64,000 bases of DNA from an uncultured Dialister sp. (lineage in GTDB: Bacteria; Bacillota; Negativicutes; Veillonellales; Dialisteraceae). The DNA lies in assembly GCA_900543165.1 (NCBI GenBank), contig UQQQ01000002.1:72867-136866 (forward strand), read 5' to 3'. Position numbers and translations under genes: made by a program. Within the stretch, counting starts at the first letter, position 1. The number at the start of each line of letters is the position of its first letter. Below the pieces are notes generated by a model. It saw only the letters and a program-made list of their open reading frames with translations, was not told the DNA's origin and searched no databases. Below are positions 36,322 through 47,038 of the stretch, piece after piece.

Positions 36322-37926
36322 ATGGAAAAACGATATGATGCCATTATAGTAGGCGGAGGACCGGCAGGGCTCTCCGCCGCTATTTATATGGCACGAGCAC
36401 GTTTTCATGTCCTCGTCATCGAGAAAGAAAAGATGGGCGGACAGATCACGATCACATCTGAAGTAGTGAACTACCCGGGCATTTTCAAGACAGACGGCGA
36501 AGCGCTGATCCGTGAAATGGTACGCCAAGCCGAAGCCTTCGGTGCGGAATTCCTGTCGGCGAACGTGACAGGGCTTTCACTCGCCGGTGATACGAAAGTG
36601 GTACACACCGACCGCGGAGACTTCGAGGCGATGGGGCTCATCTATGCAGCCGGCGCACATCCACGGCTCGCGGGCTTTACCGGGGAAATGGAATTTCGCG
36701 GACACGGTGTCGCCTACTGCGCGACCTGTGATGGCGAGTTCTTCACCGGAAAGGACATCTTCGTCATCGGCGGCGGGTATGCGGCGGTCGAGGAAGCACT
36801 TTTTCTTACGAAGTACGCACGGAAAGTCCATGTCATCGTGCGCGGCGCGGATTTTTCGATTTCCACGGCTGCGGTTGAAGAGCTGAAAGAACACCCTGAT
36901 GTGACGATTTCCTATCGCACGGAAGTCGCACGGGTGGAAGGAGACAGCGCGATCCGTCGCGTCGTCCTGAGAAATCGGGATAGCGGGGAAGAGACTGCCT
37001 GCGAAGCCGGAACGGATGATTTCTTCGGGGTCTTCGTCTTCGTCGGCTATGCGCCGGAGAGCGGCCTTCTGAAAGGGCAGGTCGAGCTGGATCCTGCGGG
37101 CTATGTCGTGACGGATCGCGAACAGCAGACGAATGTATCCGGCGTATACGCAGCGGGGGATATCTGCGTGAAGCCGCTCCGTCAGGTCGTGACGGCTGTT
37201 TCTGATGGCGCGATCGCTGCGACATCCATGGAAAAGTATCTGGGAAATCTGTACCGTCGACTGGGCATCCGCCGCACGTACACGGCGAAAAAAAAGCAGC
37301 AGAAAGAAAAGGCTCAGCCAAAAGCTGCCGCCGGGGCTTTCCTGGACGATGCGATGCGAGAAGCCCTCTCGCCCGTCCTTGCTCGGTTTGAGCGTCCGCT
37401 TCATATCGTGGTCACTCGCGATGGCAGCCTGCTAGCCGACGAGGCCGAAAACCTTGTGAAGGAACTTACCAGCCTTTCGGATACGCTTTCCTATGAAGTG
37501 GTGAGGTCAGGAAATGCAGACGTCACCATTTCCATCCAGAGCGCCGAAGGAAAGGACCTCGGGCTCCGTTTTCACGGCGTTCCCGGCGGGCATGAATTTA
37601 ATTCCTTTATTCTGGCACTCTATAATGCGGCAGGCCCCGGTCAGGATGTGGGGGATCTCCAGCAGCGGATCAAAGCCATTTCGCGTCCCGTCCATATGGA
37701 AATCGCAGTCTCTCTCTCCTGCACCATGTGCCCTGACCTCGTCGCTGCTGCCGAGCGCATCGCAGCGGAAAACGAAAATGTCTCCGTCGATGTGTATGAT
37801 CTCGCACACTATCCGGAGATGCAGAAAAAATATAACATTATGAGTGTTCCCTGTCTAATCATAGATGGAAAGACGTATTTTGGGAAAAAGAGCCTTGAAG
37901 AGATTCTGGGAATCCTTGGAGCGTGA
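36322..37926 (+). CDS. Thioredoxin-reductase-like flavoprotein with C-terminal AhpF-type thioredoxin domain
   Basis: 534 residues, the likely electron donor to the adjacent AhpC. Residues 1 to about 310 are TrxB-like: FAD motif IIVGGGPAGLSAAIYMARA, redox-active CATC in GVAYCATCDGEFF near residue 134, NAD-binding FVIGGGYAAVEEALFL near 152, and GVYAAGDICVKPLRQVV near 277. After a Lys/Gln-rich linker (about 320-335), residues about 340-534 resemble the tandem thioredoxin-fold N-terminal domain of AhpF, with SLSCTMCPDLVAAAER (CxxC) near 470. In classical AhpF this domain precedes the reductase; here the order is reversed. The enzyme should pass NAD(P)H electrons via FAD, CATC and CTMC to AhpC. 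A terminator follows. Confidence 0.9.
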   Translation: MEKRYDAIIVGGGPAGLSAAIYMARARFHVLVIEKEKMGGQITITSEVVNYPGIFKTDGEALIREMVRQAEAFGAEFLSANVTGLSLAGDTKVVHTDRGDFEAMGLIYAAGAHPRLAGFTGEMEFRGHGVAYCATCDGEFFTGKDIFVIGGGYAAVEEALFLTKYARKVHVIVRGADFSISTAAVEELKEHPDVTISYRTEVARVEGDSAIRRVVLRNRDSGEETACEAGTDDFFGVFVFVGYAPESGLLKGQVELDPAGYVVTDREQQTNVSGVYAAGDICVKPLRQVVTAVSDGAIAATSMEKYLGNLYRRLGIRRTYTAKKKQQKEKAQPKAAAGAFLDDAMREALSPVLARFERPLHIVVTRDGSLLADEAENLVKELTSLSDTLSYEVVRSGNADVTISIQSAEGKDLGLRFHGVPGGHEFNSFILALYNAAGPGQDVGDLQQRIKAISRPVHMEIAVSLSCTMCPDLVAAAERIAAENENVSVDVYDLAHYPEMQKKYNIMSVPCLIIDGKTYFGKKSLEEILGILGA

Positions 37927-37953
37927 AAAGACAGCCGAAAGGCTGTCTTTTTT
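37927..37953 (+). terminator. Terminator of the peroxiredoxin operon
   Basis: AAAGACAGCC/GGCTGTCTTT stem, GAAA loop and T-run, starting at the base after the stop codon. Confidence 0.93.
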
Positions 37954-38022
37954 ATTGAAGACGAAGTTTTCACGAAACCAGAAAAAGGAAAGGGCTTTCC
38001 CTTTTGAAGCCTTCTTGACGAC

Positions 38023-38190
38023 TTAAGGAAACACTGATCAAATCGTTATCGGATTTCATTCTTGAATTTTTATGCAGAGCGATGAGACAGGGGGGTGCGA
38101 ATAGCGAACTATTTAAGGAGAATGTCGACGACGCAATGTGTAAAAATTCATATGAAATCTGATTCTGTGACTGAATCAGCGTTTCCTTAG
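38023..38190 (-). mobile_element. MITE-like element A, full copy, reverse orientation
   Basis: TTAAGGAAACACTGATC at the left and AATCAGCGTTTCCTTAG at the right. Its reverse complement aligns along its whole length with the copy at 1821-1987, including GGATTTCAT/ATGAAATC blocks, AATAGTTCGCTATTCGC in the middle and CTCTGCATAAAAATTCAAG. Length 168 bp against 167. No coding capacity. Confidence 0.75.
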
Positions 38191-38238
38191 CACTTACAGA
38201 TGCAACTTCACACCTCATTTTCAGAATCCAAAATCTAT

Positions 38239-38267
38239 TTGACGCTACCCTCGGCAGGCTCTATAAT
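38239..38267 (+). promoter_or_regulatory. Promoter of leuS
   Basis: TTGACG (38239-38244), a 17-bp spacer and TATAAT (38262-38267). The remaining leader of about 55 nt is too short for a T-box. Confidence 0.85.
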
Positions 38268-38325
38268 AGAAAGAACTGTTTTATCAAAAATGTCGACAGT
38301 AACGAAAAATTTGGAAGGTGAAACT

Positions 38326-40794
<2,469 letters not shown>

Positions 40795-40804
40795 TAAGCA
40801 AGCG

Positions 40805-40835
40805 AAAAGAGAAGCCGCGAGGCTTCTCTTTTTTT
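40805..40835 (+). terminator. Terminator after leuS
   Basis: AAAAGAGAAGCC/GGCTTCTCTTTT stem with a GCGA loop and a T-run. Confidence 0.92.
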
Positions 40836-41066
40836 GTTGAAACACGTAGTCCTGCGGAGAAGAGCGCCAAAGGCGCACCGTCAACCTGAGCGGACGGAAA
40901 GAACGTCCGTGAGAGGGCCGCTGTCAGAACAAGTGGGGACTGTACTAACGGATCTATGCGAAAAATGGACAGGGGAAAATCCGACTTCCCGTATCGTCAT
41001 TTTGGATTGTTTAGATTTTCTATATACTTATATTATGATGCGGTTATAGTTTCAAAGGAGGCGGTC

Positions 41067-41738
41067 ATGATGAAAAAGAAATCTATTCTTGCTATCGGGC
41101 TCACCGCTGCCCTGCTTTTCGGCCTTACCGGAGAAGCAGAGGCATTCGGCTGGGGAGACATCGCGGGCAAAGCAGCGGATAAAGCCATCGGAAGCGTTCT
41201 TGGTTCTTCCGCCAAAAAGAAACCGGTGAAACAGTCCCAGCCAAAGAGCGAGAAACAGAAGAAAAGCGAACGCGAAGCGGAAAAATATGGCGTGAAACGG
41301 ATAGAAAGTCCCGATGGCTCGAATCCCACTGCTTTTGCAGGCACGGTCGATCCATGGCCGCCGGATGAACTCTCTGCTCGCCCGGACTGGTTCGACAACC
41401 GCACGCAGCCTTGGATAATGACGAATGCACGCCTCGTCGCAGAGTATGAAAGTATGATCCAATGGCGTGCCTACGCGAAACAAAATGGCCTTGGTACCAT
41501 CGAGCCGGACGAAATCCGCTACACCGAGCTCATGGACGAAATTCATGTCCGCGTGAGAGCGATCGAAAGGTACTGTGATGCGGCAGAATATGGAGATTAT
41601 CAGTCGATGCAGTCGAGAGCCTCCATGGGAGACTACCAGCGTGCAGTCGCCAGCAACATCGATCCCTTGCGCGACTATGATCTGGATCTTAGCATTCCCG
41701 CAAATACACTCCCCGGCTATCATCCTGAGAGAAATTAA
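41067..41738 (+). CDS. Secreted protein of unknown function, 223 residues
   Basis: Begins at ATG 41067 (or 41070), with AAAGGAGG at 41054-41061. The N-terminus is a clear signal peptide (KKKSILAIGLTAALLFGL) with cleavage expected after AEA, near residue 28. The next 30 residues are Lys-rich (SAKKKPVKQSQPKSEKQKKS). After DPWPPDELSARPDWFDNRTQ (about 105) come Tyr/Arg-rich, apparently helical segments. No family recognised. -35/-10-like TTGTTT and TATTAT (17-bp spacing) precede it. The stop codon lies in the first bases of an element A remnant (AAT TAAGG), so the present C-terminus (PERN) may be set by that insertion. Confidence 0.8.
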   Translation: MMKKKSILAIGLTAALLFGLTGEAEAFGWGDIAGKAADKAIGSVLGSSAKKKPVKQSQPKSEKQKKSEREAEKYGVKRIESPDGSNPTAFAGTVDPWPPDELSARPDWFDNRTQPWIMTNARLVAEYESMIQWRAYAKQNGLGTIEPDEIRYTELMDEIHVRVRAIERYCDAAEYGDYQSMQSRASMGDYQRAVASNIDPLRDYDLDLSIPANTLPGYHPERN

Positions 41739-41762
41739 GGAAACACGGACCCAATCGTAGAA
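41735..41762 (+). mobile_element. Half-copy of MITE-like element A
   Basis: TTAAGGAAACACGGACCCAATCGTAGAAT matches the element A left end. No right end follows within 170 bp. Confidence 0.5.
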
Positions 41763-42160
41763 TGTTCAGTTTTTTTATTTTATGAAAAGAAAACCGTGTA
41801 AAATCTTGAATTTCCACGATGGTATTTCTCGGAGAGGGAAATCTTCCCGGGAGCCCAAAGCTTTCTCCGCACTCCTTCGTGCACAGACCTATAGGAAAGG
41901 AGCGCAGAGAGGGCAGCCGGCGGATCCGATTTCCCTTCTCCCGCTCGAAAGCGTGCTAGCCGCCGGAGAGCGTAAGAAACACAAATCATAGAAAGACGCA
42001 GCAGGTCAAAAGATCTCATGCAGGATTCGCCTCCACGACTAACCCTAGAGCGAAGTTTAGCCGTACTTGTACGACATGAACCGTGAAATGCGCTGGTGCC
42101 AGATTGCAGGGAATGCCTCCATGGATACTTATAAAACTCTGCTGCGCTTTTGTGATGGAA
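41763..42160. other. Non-coding stretch with a possible structured RNA
   Basis: No convincing gene in about 400 bp. At 41831-41943 the outer segments GAGAGGGAAATC and GATTTCCCTTCTC are complementary, as are the inner CTTTCTCCGCACTCCTT and AAGGAGCGCAGAGAG. This gives an interrupted rod-like hairpin of about 110 nt with internal loops, a 6S-RNA-like shape, but I recognise no conserved sequence of a known RNA. The second half (41990-42160) contains only short inverted repeats. A terminator at 42161 could end such a transcript. ORFs here have atypical composition and no ribosome sites. Confidence 0.3.
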
Positions 42161-42193
42161 GTGACCCTTTTTCGAAAAGAGGGTCACTTTTTT
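42161..42193 (+). terminator. Terminator hairpin of unknown transcript
   Basis: GTGACCC (42161-42167) pairs with GGGTCAC (42181-42187); partial TTTT/AAAA pairing lies inside and TTTTTT follows. No gene with a clear start precedes it. Confidence 0.75.
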
Positions 42194-42324
42194 GGGTGCT
42201 GTTGATGTCAAGGATACGATGATTCCACACAGAGACTGAATGCCCTTCCTCGTCCTTTTTACATGTGCGACTTTTTCTTGCTTTTTCTCTCATTTATTGC
42301 TAAAATAACATGTGTCGATATTGC

Positions 42325-42401
42325 GGGCCTATAGCTCAGTTGGTTAGAGCAGGCGGCTCATAACCGCCCCGTCCCAGGTTCGAGTCCTGGTGGGCCCACC
42401 A
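42325..42401 (+). tRNA. tRNA with CAT anticodon (probably Ile2, otherwise Met)
   Basis: A complete cloverleaf with encoded CCA: acceptor GGGCCTA/TGGGCCC, D arm GCTC/GAGC, anticodon stem GGCGG/CCGCC with loop CTCATAA, and T arm CCAGG-TTCGAGT-CCTGG. Anticodon CAT means elongator Met or the lysidine-modified Ile2. C4-G69 and C5-G68 pairs, favoured by the lysidine synthetase TilS, and the close resemblance to Bacillus and E. coli Ile2 bodies favour Ile2. It is not an initiator: the acceptor begins with a G1-C72 pair. Confidence 0.95.
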
Positions 42402-42406
42402 CAATG

Positions 42407-42448
42407 AACGTATCCGTGCTGATTTCAGTGATTTGGATACGTTTTTTT
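42407..42448 (+). terminator. Terminator after the tRNA
   Basis: AACGTATCC pairs with GGATACGTT across a 19-nt loop, followed by seven T. Confidence 0.88.
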
Positions 42449-42513
42449 GATAGAGAAATGGAATGGCTGCGGGATAGTCCTGTAGGGCAAGTCTTCTCTG
42501 AAAGGATTCAACT

Positions 42514-43194
42514 ATGAAATTGACGAACCGATTACAGGCGGCGGCCGATCTGGTGCCTGTCTGTGAGAGTATGGCAGATATTGGTACAGACCATGGCTAC
42601 CTTCCCATTTACCTTGTGCAAGAGGGGCGCGCAAGGCGGGCCATCGCCTGCGATGTGAATGACGGCCCTCTTACACGTGCCAGGGAGGATGTAATTTCTT
42701 CCGGATTTTCACGCCAGATCCTTTTGCGTCTGGGCGGAGGACTTGCACCGCTTGCCAAAGGAGAGGTGGACGGTGTCACCATCTGCGGGATGGGCGGCCT
42801 TTTGATGCGGGATATTCTCGCGGAGAATGAGGAAAAGGCGCAGGCGCTCTCATGGCTGGTGCTGCAACCGCAGGGGCATGTGGCGGAGCTCCGGCAGTTT
42901 CTTGGCAGGCATCATTTCCGCATTGAAAAAGAGGTGCTTTCACTGGATGGCGGGCAGCTGTATGAATTGATGCTCGTTCGTCCCGGCGAGATGAAGGAGC
43001 TTTCGATGCTGCAGGCAGAAATCGGTGCGACGGCGGCATATCGAAAGGATCCTCTTTTCAAGACGCATATCGAGCGGCTCATCCGGAGACGGCGCTTTGT
43101 GATCGAAGGGGCAAAGGATTCGAAGAGTGAGCGGCATCGCCTGTCCAGAGAAAAAGCACTGGAAGAAGTAAGCATATTGGAGGAACTCTTATGA
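42514..43194 (+). CDS. trmK: tRNA (adenine-22-N1)-methyltransferase TrmK
   Basis: SAM-dependent methyltransferase that makes m1A22 in tRNA. 226 residues. Blocks are MKLTNRLQAAADLVPVCESM at the start, the SAM-binding ADIGTDHGYLPIYLV near residue 21, AIACDVNDGPLTRAREDV near 43, the catalytic-region GVTICGMGGLLMRDIL near 86, and LVLQPQGHVAELRQFL near 113. The order trmK then Nif3-like, overlapping by 4 bp, is the same as Bacillus yqfN-yqfO. It is separated from the tRNA by a terminator. Confidence 0.94.
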   Translation: MKLTNRLQAAADLVPVCESMADIGTDHGYLPIYLVQEGRARRAIACDVNDGPLTRAREDVISSGFSRQILLRLGGGLAPLAKGEVDGVTICGMGGLLMRDILAENEEKAQALSWLVLQPQGHVAELRQFLGRHHFRIEKEVLSLDGGQLYELMLVRPGEMKELSMLQAEIGATAAYRKDPLFKTHIERLIRRRRFVIEGAKDSKSERHRLSREKALEEVSILEELL

Positions 43195-44237
43195 AAGTCA
43201 CAGGAAATGATTTGATCGGATGGATGGAGTCGTGGGCACCGAGAAGTCTTGCAGAGTCATGGGATCACCCGGGGCTTCAGGTGGGGGATCCTCGCCACAG
43301 GGTCACGAAGGTACTGATTTCCCTCGACCTCACGGAAGAGAATGTGGATCTTGCCGTACGTGAAGGTGCTGAGATGGTGATTTCCCACCATCCCTTTCTT
43401 TTCAAGGCCATCCGCGAGCTTGACCTTCGGACGTACAAGGGGTGCGTGATCGAGAAGCTCGTGAAGCATGATATCCTGTCTTTTGCAGCTCACACGAATC
43501 TGGATACAGCCAAAGGCGGCGTGAATGATGCTCTGGCAGCTGCGCTCTCTCTTTCTGATACGGAAGGGCTGGTCTTTGAGCAGGAAACGAAAGAGAGGAA
43601 GCTTGCACTTTATGTGAAACCTGTCACTGCGAAGGTGCTCCGACATACGCTTTCAGAACTCTATGGGGATGCCGTAAATCATTTCTATCTTTTGGATGAT
43701 GAGGATGATGCGACGGATGAGGCGAAGCTCGAATGTAATGTACCCACCGCGCTGCTTGCTTCTGTCTTTGCAAAAGTACAGGAAATCTGTGGAGATGTTC
43801 ACTATGATGTGTATACGCTGGAAAGCCACGGGTGCAAGGAGTACATGGGACGGATTGGAAATCTGCCTGCGCCCATGAGCGGGAAAGAAGCTCTCTCTTA
43901 TATAAAGGTGAAGCTCGGTATTCCCGTGCTTCGTTATGCGGGAAATCCGAATGTCACCATTTCCCGCGTGGCTGTTCTGGGCGGTGCGGGAAGTGAATTT
44001 GCTGCGCTGGCCAAAGCGAAGGGGGCGGATCTCTATCTGACGGGCGACCTCAAGTACCATGAAGCGCAGGATGCTTCCCGCCTCGGTCTTCTCATCGCGG
44101 ATGGCGGCCATTTCTACACCGAGCGCGTCATCGTTCCTGCTTTGGCGAAACGCCTTCGGACGTATGCCGCAGAGCATGGCTGGGAGATCGAGGTCATCGA
44201 AGACAGCAGGGCAGAGGATATTTTCAGGGAAATGTAG
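43191..44237 (+). CDS. Nif3-like dinuclear metal centre protein (YqfO type)
   Basis: 348 residues, overlapping trmK. Metal-binding blocks are GAEMVISHHPFLFKAIREL near residue 62 and FAAHTNLDTAKGGVNDALA near 100 at the N-terminal half, and DLYLTGDLKYHEAQDAS and LIADGGHFYTER near 285-310 at the C-terminal half. Between them, residues about 130-235 form the PII/CutA-like insertion found in YqfO. The family is annotated GTP cyclohydrolase 1 type 2 / Nif3; the true reaction is unsettled, and nothing here decides it. It is unrelated to nitrogenase despite the NIF3 name. Confidence 0.93.
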   Translation: MKVTGNDLIGWMESWAPRSLAESWDHPGLQVGDPRHRVTKVLISLDLTEENVDLAVREGAEMVISHHPFLFKAIRELDLRTYKGCVIEKLVKHDILSFAAHTNLDTAKGGVNDALAAALSLSDTEGLVFEQETKERKLALYVKPVTAKVLRHTLSELYGDAVNHFYLLDDEDDATDEAKLECNVPTALLASVFAKVQEICGDVHYDVYTLESHGCKEYMGRIGNLPAPMSGKEALSYIKVKLGIPVLRYAGNPNVTISRVAVLGGAGSEFAALAKAKGADLYLTGDLKYHEAQDASRLGLLIADGGHFYTERVIVPALAKRLRTYAAEHGWEIEVIEDSRAEDIFREM

Positions 44238-44242
44238 AAAAA

Positions 44243-44412
44243 CGGGTTCGGGGTTCAGGGGTGTGGTGGCAGCTTCGCTGCAAAATATATATTCGCGGCG
44301 AAGCCACCACCTTCATTCCTAATTCCTCATTCGAGCAAAGATTTTTATTCATAATCAGTGGACGAAGCCGCCCTACGGGTTAACCCCGAATCCTGAACCT
44401 TAACCCTTGAAC
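44243..44412. repeat. Composite repeat region with family B fragments in both orientations
   Basis: GGGTTCGGGGTTCAGGGG and the inverted pair GTGGTGGCAGCTTCGCTGC / GCGGCGAAGCCACCACC on the left. Reverse-orientation family B landmarks (CCTAATTCCTCATTCGAGC, CATAATCAGTGGACGAAGCC, CCTACGGGTTAACCCCGAATCC) are on the right. The region lies directly upstream of the rnpB promoter. Confidence 0.6.
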
Positions 44413-44429
44413 CCTTTCTCATCTTTCTC

Positions 44430-44458
44430 TTGAAAAAATTCCGTCTCCATGCTATACT
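44430..44458 (+). promoter_or_regulatory. Promoter of rnpB
   Basis: TTGAAA (44430-44435), a 17-bp spacer and TATACT (44453-44458). The expected start, about seven bases further, agrees with the 5' end of the RNA. Confidence 0.85.
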
Positions 44459-44464
44459 GTAGCA

Positions 44465-44811
44465 CGCGAGCAGGAAAGATGATTGCGGGCCGTAAGGCGT
44501 GAGGAAAGTCCGAGCTTCGCAGGGCAGGATGCCGGATAACGTCCGGCGGGAGTGATCCTAGGGAAAGTGCCATAGAAAAGGAAACCGCCACGCAAGTGGT
44601 AAGGGTGGAAAGGTGCGGTAAGAGCGCACCAGCAGTCGGGAGACCGGCTGGCTTGGTAAACCCCATCCGAAGCAAGACCGAATAGGGAAGGGTTGAGGTT
44701 GCCCGCTGACCTTCCGGGTTGCGTCGCTTGAGCAGTCGAGCAATCGGCTGACTAGACAGATAATCATCACCACGCAAGTGGGACAGAACTCGGCTTATTG
44801 AATGCTCGCTT
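44465..44811 (+). ncRNA. rnpB: RNase P RNA, bacterial class A
   Basis: Catalytic RNA that trims tRNA 5' leaders. P1 is GCGAGCA (from 44466) paired with TGCTCGC (44803-44809). Universally conserved blocks appear in order: GAGGAAAGTCCGAGCTTCG near 44510, AGGAAACCGCC near 44579, GGTAAACCCCATCCG near 44655, AGACAGATAATCATCACC near 44755 and ACAGAACTCGGCTTATTG near 44783. The length of about 347 nt is typical. It has its own promoter and terminator. Confidence 0.96.
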
Positions 44812-44821
44812 TGAAAGAAAT

Positions 44822-44852
44822 GACGCTGTGACATGGTCACGGCGTCTTTTTT
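44822..44852 (+). terminator. Terminator of rnpB
   Basis: GACGCTGTGAC pairs with GTCACGGCGTC (one G-T pair), followed by TTTTTT. Confidence 0.9.
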
Positions 44853-45106
44853 GTTTGTCATTCGCGGCGAGGGGCTTACGCTTTCGCCACATGTGCCGCG
44901 CACTCCTCCGCTTTTCTCATCTGTCTTTCCTGCCGCCTGTGCCCTATCCGCCTCTACGGAGCATCTTCCCGGCAAGGGGGCTGACGATACGAGGTAAATC
45001 TGCTATCAAGAGACCTTCGGGCATCGCCTCATATAATAATTGCGGCGAAGCCGCTACCAGAACCCAGAACCTTGAACCTTGAACCTAAAAATATTTTCCT
45101 ATCCCC
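44853..45106. repeat. Gene-free spacer with family B fragments
   Basis: Contains GGCATCGCCTCATATAATAATTGCGGCGAAGCCGC, spanning about 45012-45051, and CCAGAACCTTGAACCTTGAACC, short phrases shared with other repeat copies in reverse orientation. I see no gene or RNA here. Confidence 0.45.
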
Positions 45107-45135
45107 TTGCTTTCCCCTTTTTCTTTTGATAGAAT
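45107..45135 (+). promoter_or_regulatory. Promoter of rpsB-tsf
   Basis: TTGCTT (45107-45112), a 17-bp spacer and TAGAAT (45130-45135). Confidence 0.75.
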
Positions 45136-45141
45136 AAATAA

Positions 45142-45265
45142 CGCATGAGTACACATGTCTGTCGGACTCTGCATCTGTGCTTGCGGGAAAAATTTCATTT
45201 CACACATTCCCGAAGTGGCTGCAGGGGAGGAAGCAGACAGAGGTTAAAAACAGGAGGTTTTTATT
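45142..45265 (+). promoter_or_regulatory. rpsB mRNA leader, possible S2 autoregulatory structure
   Basis: An unusually long leader of about 120 nt for this window, where most are 30-60 nt. It contains short complementary segments (TGTCTGTCGGACTCTGCA; CTTGCGGGAAA...CATTCCCGAAG). Ribosomal protein S2 leaders are known to bind S2 in several phyla. I cannot assign this to a specific described motif. Confidence 0.35.
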
Positions 45266-46006
45266 ATGGCAGTTGTATCCATGAAACAGTTACTCGAAGC
45301 AGGCGTTCACTTTGGTCATCAGACCCGTCGTTGGAATCCGAAAATGGCACGTTTCATTTTCACGGAAAGAAACGGCATCTACATCATCGACCTGCAGAAG
45401 ACTGTAAAGAAAGTAGAAGAAGCATACGCTTTCCTGCGTGAAGCCGCAGCTACCGGCGCTCCGATCCTTTTCGTCGGCACCAAGAAACAGGCGCAGAATT
45501 CCGTGAAGGAAGAAGCTACCCGTTGCAATCAGTTCTATGTCAATGAACGTTGGCTGGGCGGCATGCTCACCAATTTCCGTACCATTCAGACCCGTATCGC
45601 TCGTCTGAAAGAACTGGAAAAAATGTTTGAAGAAGGCACCACTGACCAGTATCCGAAGAAGGAAGTCATCCTGATGAAACGTGAACTGGAAAAACTGGAA
45701 AAGAACCTGGGCGGCATCAAAGATATGAAGAAGATTCCGGGCGCACTCTTCATCATTGACTCCAAGAAAGAAGAAATCGCTATTGCCGAAGCTCACAAGC
45801 TGCACATTCCGGTTATCGCTACCGTTGATACCAACTGCGATCCGGATGTTGTTGATTTCCCGATCCCGGCAAACGATGATGCTATCCGTGCTGTAAGACT
45901 GCTCGCTTCCAAGATGGCTGACGCTGTCCTCGAAGGCCGTCAGGGTCAGCAGGAAGCTGAAGCTGCTAAAGAAGCAGAAGCTGAAGAAGCTGCTGAACAG
46001 GAATAA
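45266..46006 (+). CDS. rpsB: 30S ribosomal protein S2
   Basis: 246 residues. The N-terminus [20 protein letters not shown] and [20 protein letters not shown] are the S2 signature. [33 protein letters not shown] and [20 protein letters not shown] follow. A short acidic Ala/Glu-rich tail ends the protein. GGAGG lies upstream of the ATG. A terminator separates it from tsf, as often seen, and would reduce read-through. Confidence 0.98.
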   Translation: MAVVSMKQLLEAGVHFGHQTRRWNPKMARFIFTERNGIYIIDLQKTVKKVEEAYAFLREAAATGAPILFVGTKKQAQNSVKEEATRCNQFYVNERWLGGMLTNFRTIQTRIARLKELEKMFEEGTTDQYPKKEVILMKRELEKLEKNLGGIKDMKKIPGALFIIDSKKEEIAIAEAHKLHIPVIATVDTNCDPDVVDFPIPANDDAIRAVRLLASKMADAVLEGRQGQQEAEAAKEAEAEEAAEQE

Positions 46007-46015
46007 TGGCTGTAT

Positions 46016-46062
46016 AGGAAATTCGGCCTGCGCTTTGCGCAGGCTGGGGATTTCCTTTTTTT
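46016..46062 (+). terminator. Terminator or attenuator between rpsB and tsf
   Basis: A long hairpin: AGGAAAT with ATTTCCT on the outside and GCCTGCGC/GCGCAGGC inside around TTT, followed by a T-run. Part of the transcription may read through into tsf. Confidence 0.85.
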
Positions 46063-46110
46063 GAGAAATTTTTACAAACACCTTACTGTTTTATGATGGA
46101 GGTCATAAAG

Positions 46111-46989
46111 ATGGCAATTACCGCTAGCATGGTCAAAGATCTGCGTACAAAGACTGGCGCAGGCATGATGGACTGCAAAAAAGCACTCGTAGAAGCTGAA
46201 GGCGATATGGAAAAAGCAGTAGACATTCTCCGTGAAAAGGGACTGTCTCAGGCTGCAAAGAAAGCAAGCCGTGTAGCTGCTGAAGGTGCTGTCGTTTCCG
46301 CTATTTCCGCTGATGGCAAAGTCGGCACCATCGTAGAAGTCAACTGCGAAACCGACTTCGTAGGCAGCAATGATGACTTCAGAGCTCTGGCTACTCGCAT
46401 CGCACAGCAGATCATCGCTGTGAATCCGGCTGACGTAGAAGCTCTGCTTGCTTCTGATATGGACGGCAAGGCTGTCAAAGATCAGGTCACCGAAGCTGTA
46501 GCTAAGATCGGCGAAAACATTTCTGTTCGTCGTTTTGTTCGCTATGAAAGTGCAGAAGGCACTGTCCATAGCTACATCCACGGCGGCGGCAAGATCGGCG
46601 TTCTCGTCGAAATGAAGGGCGCAGACACTGAGCTCGGCAAAGATGTCGCTATGCAGGTCGCTGCAGCAAATCCTTCCTACCTTGATCGCACTCAGGTACC
46701 GCAGGCTGAAATCGAACATGAAAAAGAAGTTCTGGCTGTCGAAGCTAGAAATGAAGGCAAACCGGAAAAGATCATCGAGAAGATGGTTCTTGGCCGTATC
46801 AACAAGTACTACAAGGAAGTCTGCCTCGTAGATCAGGAATTCATTAAAGATGGCGATCTGACCATTGCAAAACTCCTGAAATCCAAGAATGCAGAAGTTG
46901 TTCGCTTTGCTCGTTTCCAGCTCGGCGAAGGCATCGAAAAGAAACAGGACGATCTGGCTGCTGAAGTCGCTAAACAGCTGAATCAGTAA
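46111..46989 (+). CDS. tsf: Elongation factor Ts
   Basis: Guanine-nucleotide exchange factor for EF-Tu. ATG 46111 follows GGAGG at 46098-46102; an in-frame ATG at 46093 precedes that Shine-Dalgarno. The 292-residue protein begins MAITASMVKDLRTKTGAGMM with an N-terminal UBA domain (DCKKALVEAEGDMEKAVDIL). The EF-Tu contact TDFVG is in CETDFVGSNDDFRAL near residue 80. Family length is normal. Confidence 0.97.
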   Translation: MAITASMVKDLRTKTGAGMMDCKKALVEAEGDMEKAVDILREKGLSQAAKKASRVAAEGAVVSAISADGKVGTIVEVNCETDFVGSNDDFRALATRIAQQIIAVNPADVEALLASDMDGKAVKDQVTEAVAKIGENISVRRFVRYESAEGTVHSYIHGGGKIGVLVEMKGADTELGKDVAMQVAAANPSYLDRTQVPQAEIEHEKEVLAVEARNEGKPEKIIEKMVLGRINKYYKEVCLVDQEFIKDGDLTIAKLLKSKNAEVVRFARFQLGEGIEKKQDDLAAEVAKQLNQ

Positions 46990-47002
46990 TCCATAAAACA
47001 AG

Positions 47003-47038
47003 AATAAGAGAACATCATCTTTGGTGTTCTCTTATTTT
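47003..47038 (+). terminator. Terminator after tsf
   Basis: AATAAGAGAACA pairs with TGTTCTCTTATT, T-rich tail. Confidence 0.88.

Noticed and set aside
41782..41991. 69-codon open frame after the secreted protein gene
   Set aside because: No ribosome site, Arg/Ser-rich random-looking translation, and it overlaps the possible structured RNA.
43191..44237. Nif3-like protein as part of nitrogen fixation
   Set aside because: NIF3 naming is historical (yeast interactor); the gene is a conserved trmK neighbour and is far from the nitrogenase-like operon.
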